64,000 bases of DNA, taken from positions 1 through 64,000 of the forward strand of contig JALQVG010000017.1 in NCBI GenBank assembly GCA_023260435.1. Reading direction: 5' to 3'. Of this stretch, positions 19,237 through 30,353 are shown one piece after another. Both the position numbers and the translations under genes were made by a program. The stretch's first letter is position 1. Each line of letters starts with the position of its first letter. Under the pieces are notes generated by a model. The model ran no database searches. It worked only from the letters and a program-made list of their open reading frames with translations, and was not told where the DNA came from. Source of the stretch: Flavobacteriaceae bacterium (GTDB taxonomy: Bacteria > Bacteroidota > Bacteroidia > Flavobacteriales > Flavobacteriaceae).

Positions 19237-20670
19237 TTAAAATTCTGCATTTTGCGGTGTTCTCGGGAATGGAATGACATCGCGGATGTTGGTCATGCCT
19301 GTAACAAACAGCACCAATCGTTCAAATCCTAGGCCAAATCCTGCATGTGGGGCCGTACCGAATTTTCTCAGATCGAGATACCACCATAATTCCTTGGGAT
19401 CAATTCCGAGGGCTTCCATGCGCTGCTCTAGCACATCTAAACGTTCTTCCCTCTGTGACCCGCCAACGATCTCTCCAATACCTGGAAATAAAATATCCAT
19501 GGCCCGAACTGTTTTCTGATCTTCGTTGAGCCTCATATAAAACGCTTTGATCTCAGCGGGGTAATCGTAGAGAACTACGGGGCACTTAAAGTGTTTTTCT
19601 ACCAAGTAACGTTCGTGTTCGCTTTGTAGATCTACACCCCAACCTTCAATGGGGTATTGAAACTTTTTCTTTTTGTTAGGGGTGCTCTGCATCAGTATCT
19701 CAACTGCTTCGGTGTAAGAGAGTCGGATGAATTTATTCTCGGTGACAAATTTTAGTTTTTCTATGAGTGACAACTCGCTTCGATCAACTTGAGGCTTTGT
19801 TTTTTCTTCCTCTAGCAAGCGAGATTCCAAGAAAATTAAATCTTCTTTGCAGTGTGTAAGTGCGTCGTTAATCACGTACTTGATGAAGTCCTCGGCCAAG
19901 TCCATATTGTCCCATAAGTCGTTAAAAGCAACTTCTGGCTCAATCATCCAAAACTCAGCTAAGTGTCTCGAGGTGTTTGAGTTCTCGGCTCTGAAGGTCG
20001 GGCCAAAGGTGTATACTTTACCTAGTGCCATGGCATAGGTCTCGGCTTCTAACTGGCCAGATACGGTGAGGTTGGTTTCCTTGCCAAAAAAATCCTCTTT
20101 GTAATTTACTTTGCCCTCTTCATTAAGTGGTGGGTTTTGAGGAGCTAGCGTAGTTACACGAAACATTTCTCCCGCTCCTTCTGCATCCGACCCAGTAATG
20201 ATGGGGGTGTGGACGTAATAAAACGATTGGGTAGTAAAATAATGGTGAACGGCATAGGCCAGCCTAGATCGCAATCGCATTACGGCGCTAAACGTATTGG
20301 TACGCACCCTTAGGTGTGCTTTCTCTCTCAGGAATTCAAGCGAGTGTTTTTTGGGCTGAATGGGGTACGTTTCTGGATCAGAAGTACCATAAACTGTAAT
20401 TTCCGAAACCTTTAGTTCATATTTTTGGCCTGCTCCTTCAGATTCAGTGATGTCTCCAGTAAGTTTTACTGCTGCACCTACGCTGATTTTTTTCAATAAG
20501 GCGGGGTCGTACTGTTCAAATTCAACCACACACTGAAGATTTTGACCGGTTGATCCATCGTTTAGCGCAATAAATCGGTTACTTCTAAAACTGCGCACCC
20601 ATCCCTGAACGGTTATGTTGTTGGCTGTTTTGTCTTCTAGGAGCAATTGGCAAATCGTAGGCGTTTTCAT
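19237..20670 (-). CDS. asnS: Asparaginyl-tRNA synthetase
   Basis: [47 protein letters not shown]-type motif 2, [29 protein letters not shown]. Confidence 0.96.
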   Translation of the reverse strand: MKTPTICQLLLEDKTANNITVQGWVRSFRSNRFIALNDGSTGQNLQCVVEFEQYDPALLKKISVGAAVKLTGDITESEGAGQKYELKVSEITVYGTSDPETYPIQPKKHSLEFLREKAHLRVRTNTFSAVMRLRSRLAYAVHHYFTTQSFYYVHTPIITGSDAEGAGEMFRVTTLAPQNPPLNEEGKVNYKEDFFGKETNLTVSGQLEAETYAMALGKVYTFGPTFRAENSNTSRHLAEFWMIEPEVAFNDLWDNMDLAEDFIKYVINDALTHCKEDLIFLESRLLEEEKTKPQVDRSELSLIEKLKFVTENKFIRLSYTEAVEILMQSTPNKKKKFQYPIEGWGVDLQSEHERYLVEKHFKCPVVLYDYPAEIKAFYMRLNEDQKTVRAMDILFPGIGEIVGGSQREERLDVLEQRMEALGIDPKELWWYLDLRKFGTAPHAGFGLGFERLVLFVTGMTNIRDVIPFPRTPQNAEF

Positions 20671-20708
20671 AGTTAGCTTGAATAGGCAAATAAGGAAACA
20701 AAGATAAA

Positions 20709-23081
20709 TTATTGATCTGAATCATCCGGAAGGATATCCAGAGGTATTTCTTTTAAGGTGCTTTTGTTGGCAATGCTTCGTTCGAGAGAAAGCAGTAGGG
20801 AGGGAAGCAACACGAGGTTCGACAGCATGGCCAGCAGTAAAGTGATGGACACTAAGGCGCCTAAGGCGATGGTGCCGCCAAAATCAGATACGGTAAATAT
20901 TGAGAATCCGAAAAATAATACGATGGAAGTATAGAACATGCTCACTCCAGTTTCTTTGAGTGCTCCGTATACGGAGACTTTAATTTTCCATTGATGCAAG
21001 ACCAATTCCTGTCGGTATTTAGCCAGAAAGTGAATGGTATCGTCCACCGAAATACCAAATGCGATACTAAACACCAAAATGGTTGAAGGTTTGATGGGAA
21101 TACCGACAAAGCCCATGATTCCAGCCGTTATGATTAAGGGCAATATATTGGGAATCAGAGAGATGACAATCATTCTGAACGATCGAAACAGATAGGCCAT
21201 AAAAAGGGAGATGAGCAATATGGCTAATAAGAGTGAGATCATTAAGTTGGTGATCAAGTATTCAGTTCCCTTGAGAAACAACAGCGCTTTTCCCGTCGTA
21301 TAGGTAGTGTATTGCTCTTTGGGAAAAAGTCGATCGAGTGTTTTGTCCAATCCGCCGTATACTAATTCCATTTCCTTGGTTCCTAGGTTTTTAATTCCTG
21401 TGGAAATTCGGGTGATTTGCCCACTGGAATCGGTGAAGGCACTGAGTAAGTTGTTTTGTGATGCACTGCTGTTGAGGATAGCTTGGTTGATAAAACTTCG
21501 CTCTTGTGGGCTGGGCAATTCATAGTATTGAGGCAATCCATTGTAGTAGGCTTGTTTGGCATATTTAACCAGGTTGACTACAGACAGCGGCTTGGCCAGG
21601 TTTTCCTCGGTTTCTATATATTGCTGTAGTTCATCGATTCGCTTCAAGGTGGCTGGGCGATAAACCCCATTTTTTAGTTTGGTCTCTACGACAATATCCA
21701 AAGGCAATACGGCGGTAAATTCCTGTTCGAAGAACCCTATATCTTGGTAAAAAGATTTGTTTTTGGGCATATCCTCAATCGGTGAGCCTGAGGTTTTAAT
21801 TTGGAAAATACCAATGATACTGATGGCAAGTGCGGAAATGGCGATTATGTATACAGTTACTCTGTTATGACGCACAACCTCAGTGGTCCACTGAACAAAA
21901 CCACCGATCCATCTTTTTTCTAAGTGTTTGAGGTGCCTGTCTTTGGGCTTATCCATCATGCTGTAGATGATGGGAATGATGGCAATGGACAAAAGGAATA
22001 TACCCAAGATATTGATGGACGCGACTATACCGAATTCTTTGAGCAAGTTGCTGTTGGTCAAGGCAAATGTGGCAAACCCGGAAGCAGTGGTCATGTTGGT
22101 CATCAAAGTGGCGTTGCCCACTTTTCCAATGACCCTAATCAGCGAAAGCGCTTTGTTTCCGTGGTTCTTTACTTCTTGTTGGTATTTGTTGATCAAGAAA
22201 ATGCAATTCGGAATACCGATGACGATAATCAGTGGGGGGATCAGTGCGGTAAGCACAGTGATTTCGTAACGCAACAACCCCAAAATACCAAACGACCACA
22301 TAACGCCTATGATCACCACGGCCATAGAAATAAAGGTGGCTCGGTAGGACCTAAAAAAGAAAAAGAAGATTAGGGTAGTCACGACCAATGCGCCCAATAT
22401 GAATAGCCCAATTTCATCGATAATGCTCTGTGCATTCATGGTCCGAATGTAGGGCATACCGGATACGTAGGCATTTAGACCAGAATTCTGTTCGAACTTT
22501 TCAACTAATGGGTTAAACTTCTCCAGTATAAATGTTTTTCTGGCTGAAGTATTGACGATTTTTTTGTCCAAATAAATCAACGTTCTCACCGTCGACGTTT
22601 CCTTGTTGTATAGGATTTGTTCGTAGAACGGTTGGGAGATAAAGAAATGTTTTAAAGATTCAGGATCAGGGGTTTGGTTCGAATCTTCATAGTAGGGGCT
22701 AAAAGTAAAACGGTCTCCGGATTCACTTTTTTTAAGTGTGCGTACGTTTTCGGTGGAAAGTACCATCTCCACTTCCTCTAAATTTTCTAGCGAGCGGCTA
22801 AATTCATGCCAATGCCCAAGGGATTCTGTAGATATTTGGTCCGCACCAGTGATGGCAACGGCCACGATGTTGCCTTCCTCGCCAAATTGAGCTAAAAAGT
22901 TTTGATAAGTAAGGCTGATCGGGTGATCATTCGGCAGGAGATTGGCCTCCGAGTTGGAGAACCGCATGTATTTCCATTGGGTAGCCAGCGCAGCTGTGAT
23001 TCCAGCAATTACCAGAAGGATCAGTAAGCGATTTCTAAGTATGACCCGGGCGATAAGTTGCCAAAATCCGTTGGTTTTCAT
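20709..23081 (-). CDS. MMPL/RND superfamily exporter (patched-like)
   Basis: 790 aa, two sets of TM segments; [44 protein letters not shown]. Confidence 0.88.
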   Translation of the reverse strand: MKTNGFWQLIARVILRNRLLILLVIAGITAALATQWKYMRFSNSEANLLPNDHPISLTYQNFLAQFGEEGNIVAVAITGADQISTESLGHWHEFSRSLENLEEVEMVLSTENVRTLKKSESGDRFTFSPYYEDSNQTPDPESLKHFFISQPFYEQILYNKETSTVRTLIYLDKKIVNTSARKTFILEKFNPLVEKFEQNSGLNAYVSGMPYIRTMNAQSIIDEIGLFILGALVVTTLIFFFFFRSYRATFISMAVVIIGVMWSFGILGLLRYEITVLTALIPPLIIVIGIPNCIFLINKYQQEVKNHGNKALSLIRVIGKVGNATLMTNMTTASGFATFALTNSNLLKEFGIVASINILGIFLLSIAIIPIIYSMMDKPKDRHLKHLEKRWIGGFVQWTTEVVRHNRVTVYIIAISALAISIIGIFQIKTSGSPIEDMPKNKSFYQDIGFFEQEFTAVLPLDIVVETKLKNGVYRPATLKRIDELQQYIETEENLAKPLSVVNLVKYAKQAYYNGLPQYYELPSPQERSFINQAILNSSASQNNLLSAFTDSSGQITRISTGIKNLGTKEMELVYGGLDKTLDRLFPKEQYTTYTTGKALLFLKGTEYLITNLMISLLLAILLISLFMAYLFRSFRMIVISLIPNILPLIITAGIMGFVGIPIKPSTILVFSIAFGISVDDTIHFLAKYRQELVLHQWKIKVSVYGALKETGVSMFYTSIVLFFGFSIFTVSDFGGTIALGALVSITLLLAMLSNLVLLPSLLLSLERSIANKSTLKEIPLDILPDDSDQ

Positions 23082-23126
23082 AGGCGTATGTCAAAGCTGG
23101 GCAGTAAATATTCTGCCACCAATGGA

Positions 23127-23681
23127 TTAGACGGTCATGATTTCTTTTTCCTTAACGCTGTATAGCTGTTCTACTTTAGCGATGTATTTATCGGTAAGTT
23201 GTTGCACTTTGTTTTCCGCGTCTTTGAGTACGTCCTCAGGTAGTTCGGCTGCTTTTAGATCTTTGTTGGCCTCTTGACGCGCTGATCGGACACCTACTTT
23301 GGCATCTTCTGACTCAGCCTTGGCCATTTTGGATAGTTCACGCCTTCTTTCCTCAGTCAGCGGTGGTATGCTGATGATGATCAAGTCTCCGTTGTTCATC
23401 GGATTGAAGCCCAAGTTAGCGACCATGATTCCTTTTTCAATTTCGGAGATCATATTTTTCTCCCAAGGTTGTACCGTCAGTGTTCTTCCATCGGGGGTGT
23501 TGATGTTAGCTACCTGGGATAGTGGTGTAGGGTTTCCGTAGTATTGTACCAATACGGAGGAAAGCATAGCGGGACTAGCCTTACCAGCGCGCAACTTAAC
23601 AAATGCTTTCTCTAAGTGAGACAATGCCTTTTCCATCTGCTCGGCAGCACTGTCCAATACGAATTGTACTTCTTCGTTCAT
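23127..23681 (-). CDS. frr: Ribosome recycling factor
   Basis: LRAGKASPAMLSSVLVQYYGNPTPLSQVANINTPDGRTLTVQPWEK; PPLTEERRRELSK. Confidence 0.97.
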   Translation of the reverse strand: MNEEVQFVLDSAAEQMEKALSHLEKAFVKLRAGKASPAMLSSVLVQYYGNPTPLSQVANINTPDGRTLTVQPWEKNMISEIEKGIMVANLGFNPMNNGDLIIISIPPLTEERRRELSKMAKAESEDAKVGVRSARQEANKDLKAAELPEDVLKDAENKVQQLTDKYIAKVEQLYSVKEKEIMTV

Positions 23682-23691
23682 GGGTATTCTC

Positions 23692-24399
23692 TTAGGCGTT
23701 TACTATTGTTCCTACAGCCTCGCCACGCACAATGCGCAACAGATTGCCTTGGGTATTCATATCAAATACAATGATCGGTAGTTCATTCTCTTGACTCAAA
23801 GTAAATGCGGTGGTGTCCATCACTTTAAGACCTTTTCTAATGACCTCATTAAATGTAATGGTGTCAAATTTCGTAGCTGCTGCATCCTTTTCGGGATCTG
23901 CGGTATAAATACCATCGACGCGTGTGCCTTTGAGGATGACGTCTGCTTGTATTTCTATAGCCCTGAGTACCGCGGCGGAGTCTGTGGTGAAGTAGGGGTT
24001 ACCTGTGCCTCCTCCAAAAATAACCACCCGCCCTTTTTCAAGGTGTCTCATGGCTTTACGCCGAATAAAAGGCTCAGCTACTTGATTGATGTGAATGGCA
24101 GATTGAAGACGAGTCGGTACGCCGATCTCTTCTAAGGCGCTTTGTAAAGCGAGTCCATTGATTACAGTGGCTAGCATACCCATGTGATCTCCTTGAACTC
24201 GATCCATTCCATTGCTAGCACCGGATACCCCCCTAAAAATGTTGCCACCTCCAATAACAATGGCTATTTCAACACCAGACTCAACGACCTCTTTGATCGC
24301 TTCGGCATATTGTGAAATGCGGGTTGGATCGATTCCATATTGAAGATCACCCATCAAGGCCTCTCCACTTAGTTTTAAAAGAATGCGTTGGTATTTCAT
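23692..24399 (-). CDS. pyrH: UMP kinase
   Basis: [64 protein letters not shown]. Internal start at 24399 preferred. Confidence 0.97.
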   Translation of the reverse strand: MKYQRILLKLSGEALMGDLQYGIDPTRISQYAEAIKEVVESGVEIAIVIGGGNIFRGVSGASNGMDRVQGDHMGMLATVINGLALQSALEEIGVPTRLQSAIHINQVAEPFIRRKAMRHLEKGRVVIFGGGTGNPYFTTDSAAVLRAIEIQADVILKGTRVDGIYTADPEKDAAATKFDTITFNEVIRKGLKVMDTTAFTLSQENELPIIVFDMNTQGNLLRIVRGEAVGTIVNA

Positions 24400-24479
24400 G
24401 GGGGTTGTTTTGGTGCCACAAAAATAATCAAAAAAAAAGAGTCTGTGCCTTAATACATCCCTTTCCAAGCATAGAGTTC

Positions 24480-24512
24480 AAAAAAAAAAGCTGCTGGATA
24501 ACCAGCAGCTTT
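24480..24512 (-). terminator. Intrinsic terminator downstream of tsf
   Basis: Minus strand AAAGCTGCTGGTTATCCAGCAGCTTTTTTTTTTT. Confidence 0.88.
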
Positions 24513-24534
24513 GTTGATACATGACGCAGATGAA

Positions 24535-25359
24535 TTAACCTAAGGCTACACGAACAAATTCGGTAACAGTCAATCCTTTGTCCGCCGTTTGCACATATTG
24601 TGCAACAGTCATGGTGTTGTCTTTGATAAATTCTTGGTTCACCAAGGTGTTGTCCTTGAAAAAACGTTGAAGCTTCCCTTGAGAGATTTTCTCCAACATA
24701 GCTTCTGGTTTACCTTCTTGGCGCAATTGATCTTTGGCGATTTCAATTTCTTTATCGATGATCGCTTGATCCACTTGGCTTTCGTTAAGCGCTACTGGAT
24801 TCATAGCAGCCGCTTGCATAGCCACATCTTTAGCGATGGTTTCACAACCTGGTACAGAGGCAGATAGACCTACCAAAGTAGCGATGCGGTTTCCAGCGTG
24901 GATGTATGAACCTACAAAAGGGGCAGATAGTTTCTTGAAACTTCCGATTTCAATTTTCTCTCCGATCACACCTGTTTGTTCTGTCAATTTTTCTTGAACA
25001 GACATTCCGTTGAAATCAGCAGCCAGAAGTGACTCCAATGAGTCAAATCCCATAGCTAAATCAGCAATTGCGTGAGCAAGCGTAGTGAATGATTCGTTCT
25101 TGGCCACGAAGTCAGTCTCGCAGTTAAGCGAAATAACCACTCCTTGGTTTTGAGCTGCATTAACCTTAGCAATGGCAGCACCTTCAGTTGACTCACGGTC
25201 AGCTCTGTTGGCGGCTACTTTTTGTCCTTTTTTGCGCAGTATTTCAATCGCTTTTTCAAAATCGCCATCAGCTTCCACCAATGCTTTTTTGCAATCCATC
25301 ATTCCAGCACCTGTGGTCTGTCTGAGTTTGTTTACGTCTTGGGCGGTAATATTAGCCAT
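24535..25359 (-). CDS. tsf: Elongation factor Ts
   Basis: VNKLRQTTGAGMMDCKKALVEADGDFEKAIEILRKKG; CETDFVAKNESF. Confidence 0.97.
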   Translation of the reverse strand: MANITAQDVNKLRQTTGAGMMDCKKALVEADGDFEKAIEILRKKGQKVAANRADRESTEGAAIAKVNAAQNQGVVISLNCETDFVAKNESFTTLAHAIADLAMGFDSLESLLAADFNGMSVQEKLTEQTGVIGEKIEIGSFKKLSAPFVGSYIHAGNRIATLVGLSASVPGCETIAKDVAMQAAAMNPVALNESQVDQAIIDKEIEIAKDQLRQEGKPEAMLEKISQGKLQRFFKDNTLVNQEFIKDNTMTVAQYVQTADKGLTVTEFVRVALG

Positions 25360-25378
25360 GATAATAGGTATTAAATGA

Positions 25379-26248
25379 TTAGCTCAATGCAGCGATTAGG
25401 TCTGCTTTTTTCATGGTGGCTGCACCAGCGATATCGCTAGCAATGGCCAACTCTCTCAACTCGGCTACTGTCTTGCTTTCTAGGTCCACGGTAGTTTCTT
25501 TGATCTCAGCAGCTGCTTCCATCGCTTCCATTTGAGCATCGTCAGAAACATCTTTGTCCGCCTTGCGGTCAGATAAACCTTCAGTGATCGCGGTAACTAC
25601 ACTTCCCATAATGGCTTCAATTGATTTAGAAGCATCATCATTGGCAGGGATGACGAAGTCAATCGGTTTTGGATCACAGTTGGTATCCACCATCGCAAAT
25701 ACAGGGATATTCAATTTCTTGGCTTCCTTTACGGCGATGTGCTCTCTCATGGTATCTACCACGAAAATGGCACCTGGAAGTCGGGTCATATCGGCAATTG
25801 AACCTAAGTTTTTCTCCAACTTAGCGCGCAAACGATCGACTTGTAGTTTTTCTTTTTTAGATAGAGTTTCAAAAGTACCATCCGTTTTCATGCGGTCGAT
25901 TGAACTCATTTTTTTAACGGCCTTGCGAATAGTCACAAAGTTGGTCAACATACCACCTGGCCAACGCTCAGTGATGTAGGGCATGTTTACTTTTCCAGCT
26001 AAATCAGCTACGATGTCTTTGGCTTGTTTTTTGGTAGCTACAAACAATACTTTGCGGCCAGAAGCAGCAATTTTTTTCAAAGCTTCGTTAGCTTCTTCTA
26101 ATTTTGCAGCTGTTTTGTAGAGGTTGATTACATGGATTCCATTGCGCTCCATGTAAATGTATGGAGCCATGTGTGGGTTCCATTTTCTGGTAAGGTGACC
26201 AAAATGTACACCTGCCTCTAAGAGGTCTTTAACTTCAATTTTTGCCAT
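25379..26248 (-). CDS. rpsB: 30S ribosomal protein S2 (with C-terminal extension)
   Basis: VKDLLEAGVHFGHLTRKWNPHMAPYIYMERNGIHVINLYKT; VDTNCDPKPIDFVIPANDDASKSI; 289 aa. Confidence 0.97.
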   Translation of the reverse strand: MAKIEVKDLLEAGVHFGHLTRKWNPHMAPYIYMERNGIHVINLYKTAAKLEEANEALKKIAASGRKVLFVATKKQAKDIVADLAGKVNMPYITERWPGGMLTNFVTIRKAVKKMSSIDRMKTDGTFETLSKKEKLQVDRLRAKLEKNLGSIADMTRLPGAIFVVDTMREHIAVKEAKKLNIPVFAMVDTNCDPKPIDFVIPANDDASKSIEAIMGSVVTAITEGLSDRKADKDVSDDAQMEAMEAAAEIKETTVDLESKTVAELRELAIASDIAGAATMKKADLIAALS

Positions 26249-26383
26249 TTTTTTACTTAGTTTACGTTCTTAATGATTTTTAGCAATATCCCTTGTGCAG
26301 CGCACGAGACATTTAGATGCTAAACTAGTTGCCCGCAGGCGGGCTCTATGGTATTTGGTGCCCAAAGGGCGGTTTCAAGGAAC
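26249..26383 (-). promoter_or_regulatory. Candidate structured 5' leader of rpsB (possible r-protein autoregulatory leader)
   Basis: The minus strand contains successive hairpins GCCC-TTT-GGGC, GCCCG-CCTG-CGGGC, TTTAG-CAT-CTAAA, GTGC-GCT-GCAC and a possible distal TTAGC/GCTAA pairing before the rpsB ATG. Confidence 0.4.
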
Positions 26384-26414
26384 AAAAAAGTGGTTTTCCA
26401 TGAGAAAACCACTC
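26384..26414 (-). terminator. Intrinsic terminator downstream of rpsI
   Basis: Minus strand AGTGGTTTTCTCATGGAAAACCACTTTTTTG. Confidence 0.88.
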
Positions 26415-26419
26415 TAGTA

Positions 26420-26806
26420 TTAACGTTTGGAGAACTGGAAGCGCTTGCGGGCTTTCTTTTGTCCAAACTTTTTGCGTTCCACCATTCTTGGATCTCTCGT
26501 TAAAAGACCTTCAGGTTTAAGGATCGCTCTGAATTCTTCGTTGATGGCGCAAAGTGCTCTGGAGATAGCTAAGCGGATCGCTTCAGCTTGTCCGGTAATT
26601 CCACCGCCAAAAACATTTACTTTAACATCGTATGAACCTTCTGTTCCTGTTAGGGAAAAAGGTTGTTGTACTTTGTATTGTAGGGTGCTTGTAGTCAAGT
26701 ACTCAGCCAAGTCTTTCTTGTTTACGGTGATTTGGCCTTTTCCTTCAGTCACATAGACGCGGGCAACAGCAGTCTTTCTTCTTCCAATTTTGTGAATAGC
26801 CCCCAT
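26420..26806 (-). CDS. rpsI: 30S ribosomal protein S9
   Basis: [54 protein letters not shown]. Confidence 0.98.
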   Translation of the reverse strand: MGAIHKIGRRKTAVARVYVTEGKGQITVNKKDLAEYLTTSTLQYKVQQPFSLTGTEGSYDVKVNVFGGGITGQAEAIRLAISRALCAINEEFRAILKPEGLLTRDPRMVERKKFGQKKARKRFQFSKR

Positions 26807-27267
26807 TATTTGAATTCTTTAAGATTAATTACTCTTGGTTTTTGCGCTTCTTGTTGGTGTGCAGCTCCTTCATAAACTTTTAGGTTTCTGAATAGTTCAG
26901 CTCCCAATTTGTTTTTAGGCAACATACCTTTGATAGATTTCTCTACCATGCGTGTTGGATTTTTTGCCATCAGTTCAACGGCAGATAAACTGCGTTGTCC
27001 TCCTGGGTATCCAGTGTGACGCACATAAGTTTTGGTTTGCATTTTGTTTCCAGACAAGTGGATTTTTTCGGCGTTGATCACTACCACATTATCACCACAA
27101 TCTACATGTGGGGTATAGTTTGGTTTGTTCTTGCCACGCAACATTACGGCTACTTTCGAAGCCAAACGACCCAAAGTCTCTCCTTCAGCATCTACCAAAA
27201 CCCACTCTTTTTGAACGGTGTTTTTGTTGGCTGAAACAGTCTTATAACTTAATGTGTCTACACTCAT
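26806..27267 (-). CDS. rplM: 50S ribosomal protein L13
   Basis: [56 protein letters not shown]. Confidence 0.98.
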   Translation of the reverse strand: MSVDTLSYKTVSANKNTVQKEWVLVDAEGETLGRLASKVAVMLRGKNKPNYTPHVDCGDNVVVINAEKIHLSGNKMQTKTYVRHTGYPGGQRSLSAVELMAKNPTRMVEKSIKGMLPKNKLGAELFRNLKVYEGAAHQQEAQKPRVINLKEFK

Positions 27268-27306
27268 AATCTTCTAATTAAACACGTTGTTCCCTACAAA
27301 CGGGCT

Positions 27307-27338
27307 GCAAATGTACATTTAATTTGCGATAATGCAAA
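27307..27338 (-). promoter_or_regulatory. Bacteroidota-type promoter for rplM-rpsI
   Basis: Minus strand TTTG...TACATTTGC with about 19 nt spacing; matches TTTG-N19-TAnnTTTGC. Confidence 0.7.
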
Positions 27339-27384
27339 TCTGTGATTTCAAATATTTCTAATTTTTTTCAAAAAAAGTCACTTA

Positions 27385-30234
27385 TTAATGCGCCTCTAAC
27401 CAGTTAGATCCTGATCCAATCTCCACCTCTAAAGGAACGGCACACTTATAGGCCCCTTCCATTTCTTTTTTTATCAATGCAGTGAGCTGATTTTTTTCAG
27501 GTAAATAAACCTCGAAAACCAATTCATCATGTACCTGAAGCAACATTTTGGATGTTAACTGTAATTGCTTCATGGACTCGTGAATTCTGATCATCGCTAC
27601 TTTGATGATATCAGCAGCTGAGCCTTGTATGGGCGCGTTTACCGCATTTCTCTCAGCGGCACCACGCACTACAGGATTGGACGAATTGATGTCTTTCAGA
27701 TACCGCCTACGTCCCATAACCGTTTGTACATAACCGTGTTCTCGGGCAAAGGCGATCTGAGATTGTATGTAGGTATTCAGTTTTGGGTAGGTAGCGTAGT
27801 AAGTTTCAATCATTTCTTTGGCTTCGCTTCTACTCAGGTCTGTTTGGTTGCTAAGTCCAAAGGCAGATACTCCGTATATGATGCCAAAATTGACCGTTTT
27901 GGCTTGACTTCTTTGTGATTTTGTCACCTCAGCTAGCGGTATACCAAATAGTTTGGCCGCTGTAGCTGTATGAATATCTGCTCCTTGATTAAACGCCTCA
28001 ATCATGTGATCTTCCTGGCTGAGCGCTGCAATAATTCTCAATTCAATTTGAGAGTAATCCGCCGACATCAGTTCGTATTGATCGTTTTTGGGCACAAATG
28101 CTTTGCGCACCTCACGCCCTCGTTCAGTTCTGATGGGGATGTTTTGCAGGTTTGGATTGTTGCTGCTCAACCTTCCAGTAGCGGCTACCGCTTGCATGTA
28201 TTCTGTGTGTATTCGATTTGTTTTTTTGTCTACCTGAGTAGGTAAAGCGTCTATATAGGTGCTTTTAAGTTTGGACAATCCCCTGTATTCAAGTACTTTA
28301 CGAACAATTTCATGATCTTTTGCCAAATAGGATAACACCTCCTCTGAGGTAGCGTACTGACCTGTTTTTGTCTTTTTTGGTTTGTCGACCAGTTTAAGTT
28401 GTTCAAAAAGAATTTCTCCCAATTGTTTGGGTGAAGAGATGTTAAAGGTTGAACCCGCACATTGATAGATTTCTTGTTCCAGTGTTTTGAGGTCTCTCTC
28501 CAGTTCTATAGAAAGTTGGTGTATGAACTGTTGATTCAGGCATATTCCCGTAAGCTCCATGTCTGCTAGAACATCGATTAACGGCAATTCTAACTCCTCG
28601 ATTAAGGAGGTGTTTTCTGCTTGAGCTAGTTCCTTTTTGAATAGTTCTGCCAATTGATACGTTATGTCTGCATCCTCACAAGCGTAGTCCGCCAACAAGG
28701 AGGGATCAACTTCTCTGATCGGCAGTTCTTGTTTTCCCTTGCCGACAAGGTCCTGGTAGCTTATGGGTTGATAGTTGAGGTAGGTCTCGGCCAATACATC
28801 CATGTTGTGCCTCATGTCCGGATTGATCAAATAATGCGCAATCATGGTGTCGTACCAAGGCGCTGATACTTCGACCCCATAGCGTTTAAGTACCTTAAGG
28901 TCATACTTGAGGTTATGGGCTATTTTTTCCACTTGGGTCGACCCAAAAAATGGCTTTAGCTGTTCTAAGGCGCCTTGTATTTGCTCAGGATCTGGGCCTA
29001 GAGGAATAAAATAGGCTTTGTGGGCTTCCCAGCTCAGCGATATCCCCACCAATTCAGCCTCCATGGGGTTGAGTGAAGTCGTCTCGGTATCAAAGCAAAC
29101 ACTCGGTTGCTTGCACAGTGTTTCCACCAAAAGTTTTAATCCCAGGCCTGGTTGTATCACTTGGTAGTGGTGAGCGGTTTGCGCCAGACGAGTCCTTTGG
29201 AAATTGGTAGCGGGCTCAGCGCCCAGGGTTGCAGGGGCTGGTGCGTCAAATAAAGAGTATTGGCCTTGACCTGGAAGAGTAGGGGCTGTGCTGGTTGGGG
29301 CAGGCGTTTTGTTTGAATCGGGAATTGTCTGGGTAGCAGTGCCGTTTAATTTATGGTAAAGCTGGTCAAACTGAGTTTTAAGTCGTCTGAATTCCAAGGA
29401 ATCAAAAAGTTGGGTAACCCGATCCATGTCAGGTACAGATAGTTCAAAGTCTTGGGCGTCAAAACGAACATCACACTGGGTATTGATGGTAGCTAACTGT
29501 TTTGAAAGCATGCCCAACTCTTTGGCACCCTCAATGTTTTCACGCATTTTACCTTTTAACTCATGGGCATGGGCCAATAAGTTTTCCATACTGCCATAGG
29601 TCTCGATAAATTTCTTGGCCGTCTTATCTCCCACGCCAGGTAGGCCGGGAATATTGTCACTTGCATCGCCCATCATCCCTAAATAGTCGATAACCTGTTC
29701 CGGTCGCTGAACGCCAAAACGTTCTTGTACCTCTGGAATACCCCAAATTTCAATTCCATTGCCCATGCGTGCAGGTCGATACATCAAAATGTGCTCGCTG
29801 ACCAACTGCCCAAAGTCTTTGTCAGGGGTCACCATGTACACCAGGTACCCTTCTTTTTCTGCCTGTTTGGCTAAGGTGCCAATCAAATCATCCGCTTCCA
29901 TCCCTTCTTGCTCCAAGATGGGAATATGCATGGCCTCAAGAATTTGGTGGATATAGGGTACAGCAATTTTAATGGCTTCGGGGGTTTCAGATCTATTGGC
30001 TTTATAGGCTTCAAATGCGGCCGTGCGCTCGTGACTACCTCCTTTGTCGAAACAAACCGCCAAATGATCTGGTTTTTCTCGGTTGATCACATCGAATAAA
30101 GAATTCACAAATCCATATATGGCCGAGGTTTCCATGCCATTAGAGTGAATACGGGGGCTTTTAATCATCGCGTAATACCCTCGAAAAATAAGGGCATAGG
30201 CGTCGAGCAAAAAGAGTCTTTTTTTGGGAGTCAT
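27385..30234 (-). CDS. polA: DNA polymerase I
   Basis: 949 aa with 5' nuclease, 3'-5' exonuclease-like (VCFDTETTSLNP) and polymerase (DYSQIELRIIAALS, QVHDELVFEV) motifs. Confidence 0.97.
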   Translation of the reverse strand: MTPKKRLFLLDAYALIFRGYYAMIKSPRIHSNGMETSAIYGFVNSLFDVINREKPDHLAVCFDKGGSHERTAAFEAYKANRSETPEAIKIAVPYIHQILEAMHIPILEQEGMEADDLIGTLAKQAEKEGYLVYMVTPDKDFGQLVSEHILMYRPARMGNGIEIWGIPEVQERFGVQRPEQVIDYLGMMGDASDNIPGLPGVGDKTAKKFIETYGSMENLLAHAHELKGKMRENIEGAKELGMLSKQLATINTQCDVRFDAQDFELSVPDMDRVTQLFDSLEFRRLKTQFDQLYHKLNGTATQTIPDSNKTPAPTSTAPTLPGQGQYSLFDAPAPATLGAEPATNFQRTRLAQTAHHYQVIQPGLGLKLLVETLCKQPSVCFDTETTSLNPMEAELVGISLSWEAHKAYFIPLGPDPEQIQGALEQLKPFFGSTQVEKIAHNLKYDLKVLKRYGVEVSAPWYDTMIAHYLINPDMRHNMDVLAETYLNYQPISYQDLVGKGKQELPIREVDPSLLADYACEDADITYQLAELFKKELAQAENTSLIEELELPLIDVLADMELTGICLNQQFIHQLSIELERDLKTLEQEIYQCAGSTFNISSPKQLGEILFEQLKLVDKPKKTKTGQYATSEEVLSYLAKDHEIVRKVLEYRGLSKLKSTYIDALPTQVDKKTNRIHTEYMQAVAATGRLSSNNPNLQNIPIRTERGREVRKAFVPKNDQYELMSADYSQIELRIIAALSQEDHMIEAFNQGADIHTATAAKLFGIPLAEVTKSQRSQAKTVNFGIIYGVSAFGLSNQTDLSRSEAKEMIETYYATYPKLNTYIQSQIAFAREHGYVQTVMGRRRYLKDINSSNPVVRGAAERNAVNAPIQGSAADIIKVAMIRIHESMKQLQLTSKMLLQVHDELVFEVYLPEKNQLTALIKKEMEGAYKCAVPLEVEIGSGSNWLEAH

Positions 30235-30353
30235 AACGTCAATTTCAGGGGTAAATCTACAAAAGAATATCGGCTTACCCCATGATTTTGTTCGGTGAAA
30301 GGACCAGGGTTTTAGGCTTTTGTTTTTTCGTTTCTTTGTAAAAAGAATCGATT

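Noticed and set aside
21924-22373. 149-aa + ORF rich in His/Asp/Gly
   Set aside because: Antisense to the MMPL exporter; apparent composition arises from TM-coding codons on the other strand.
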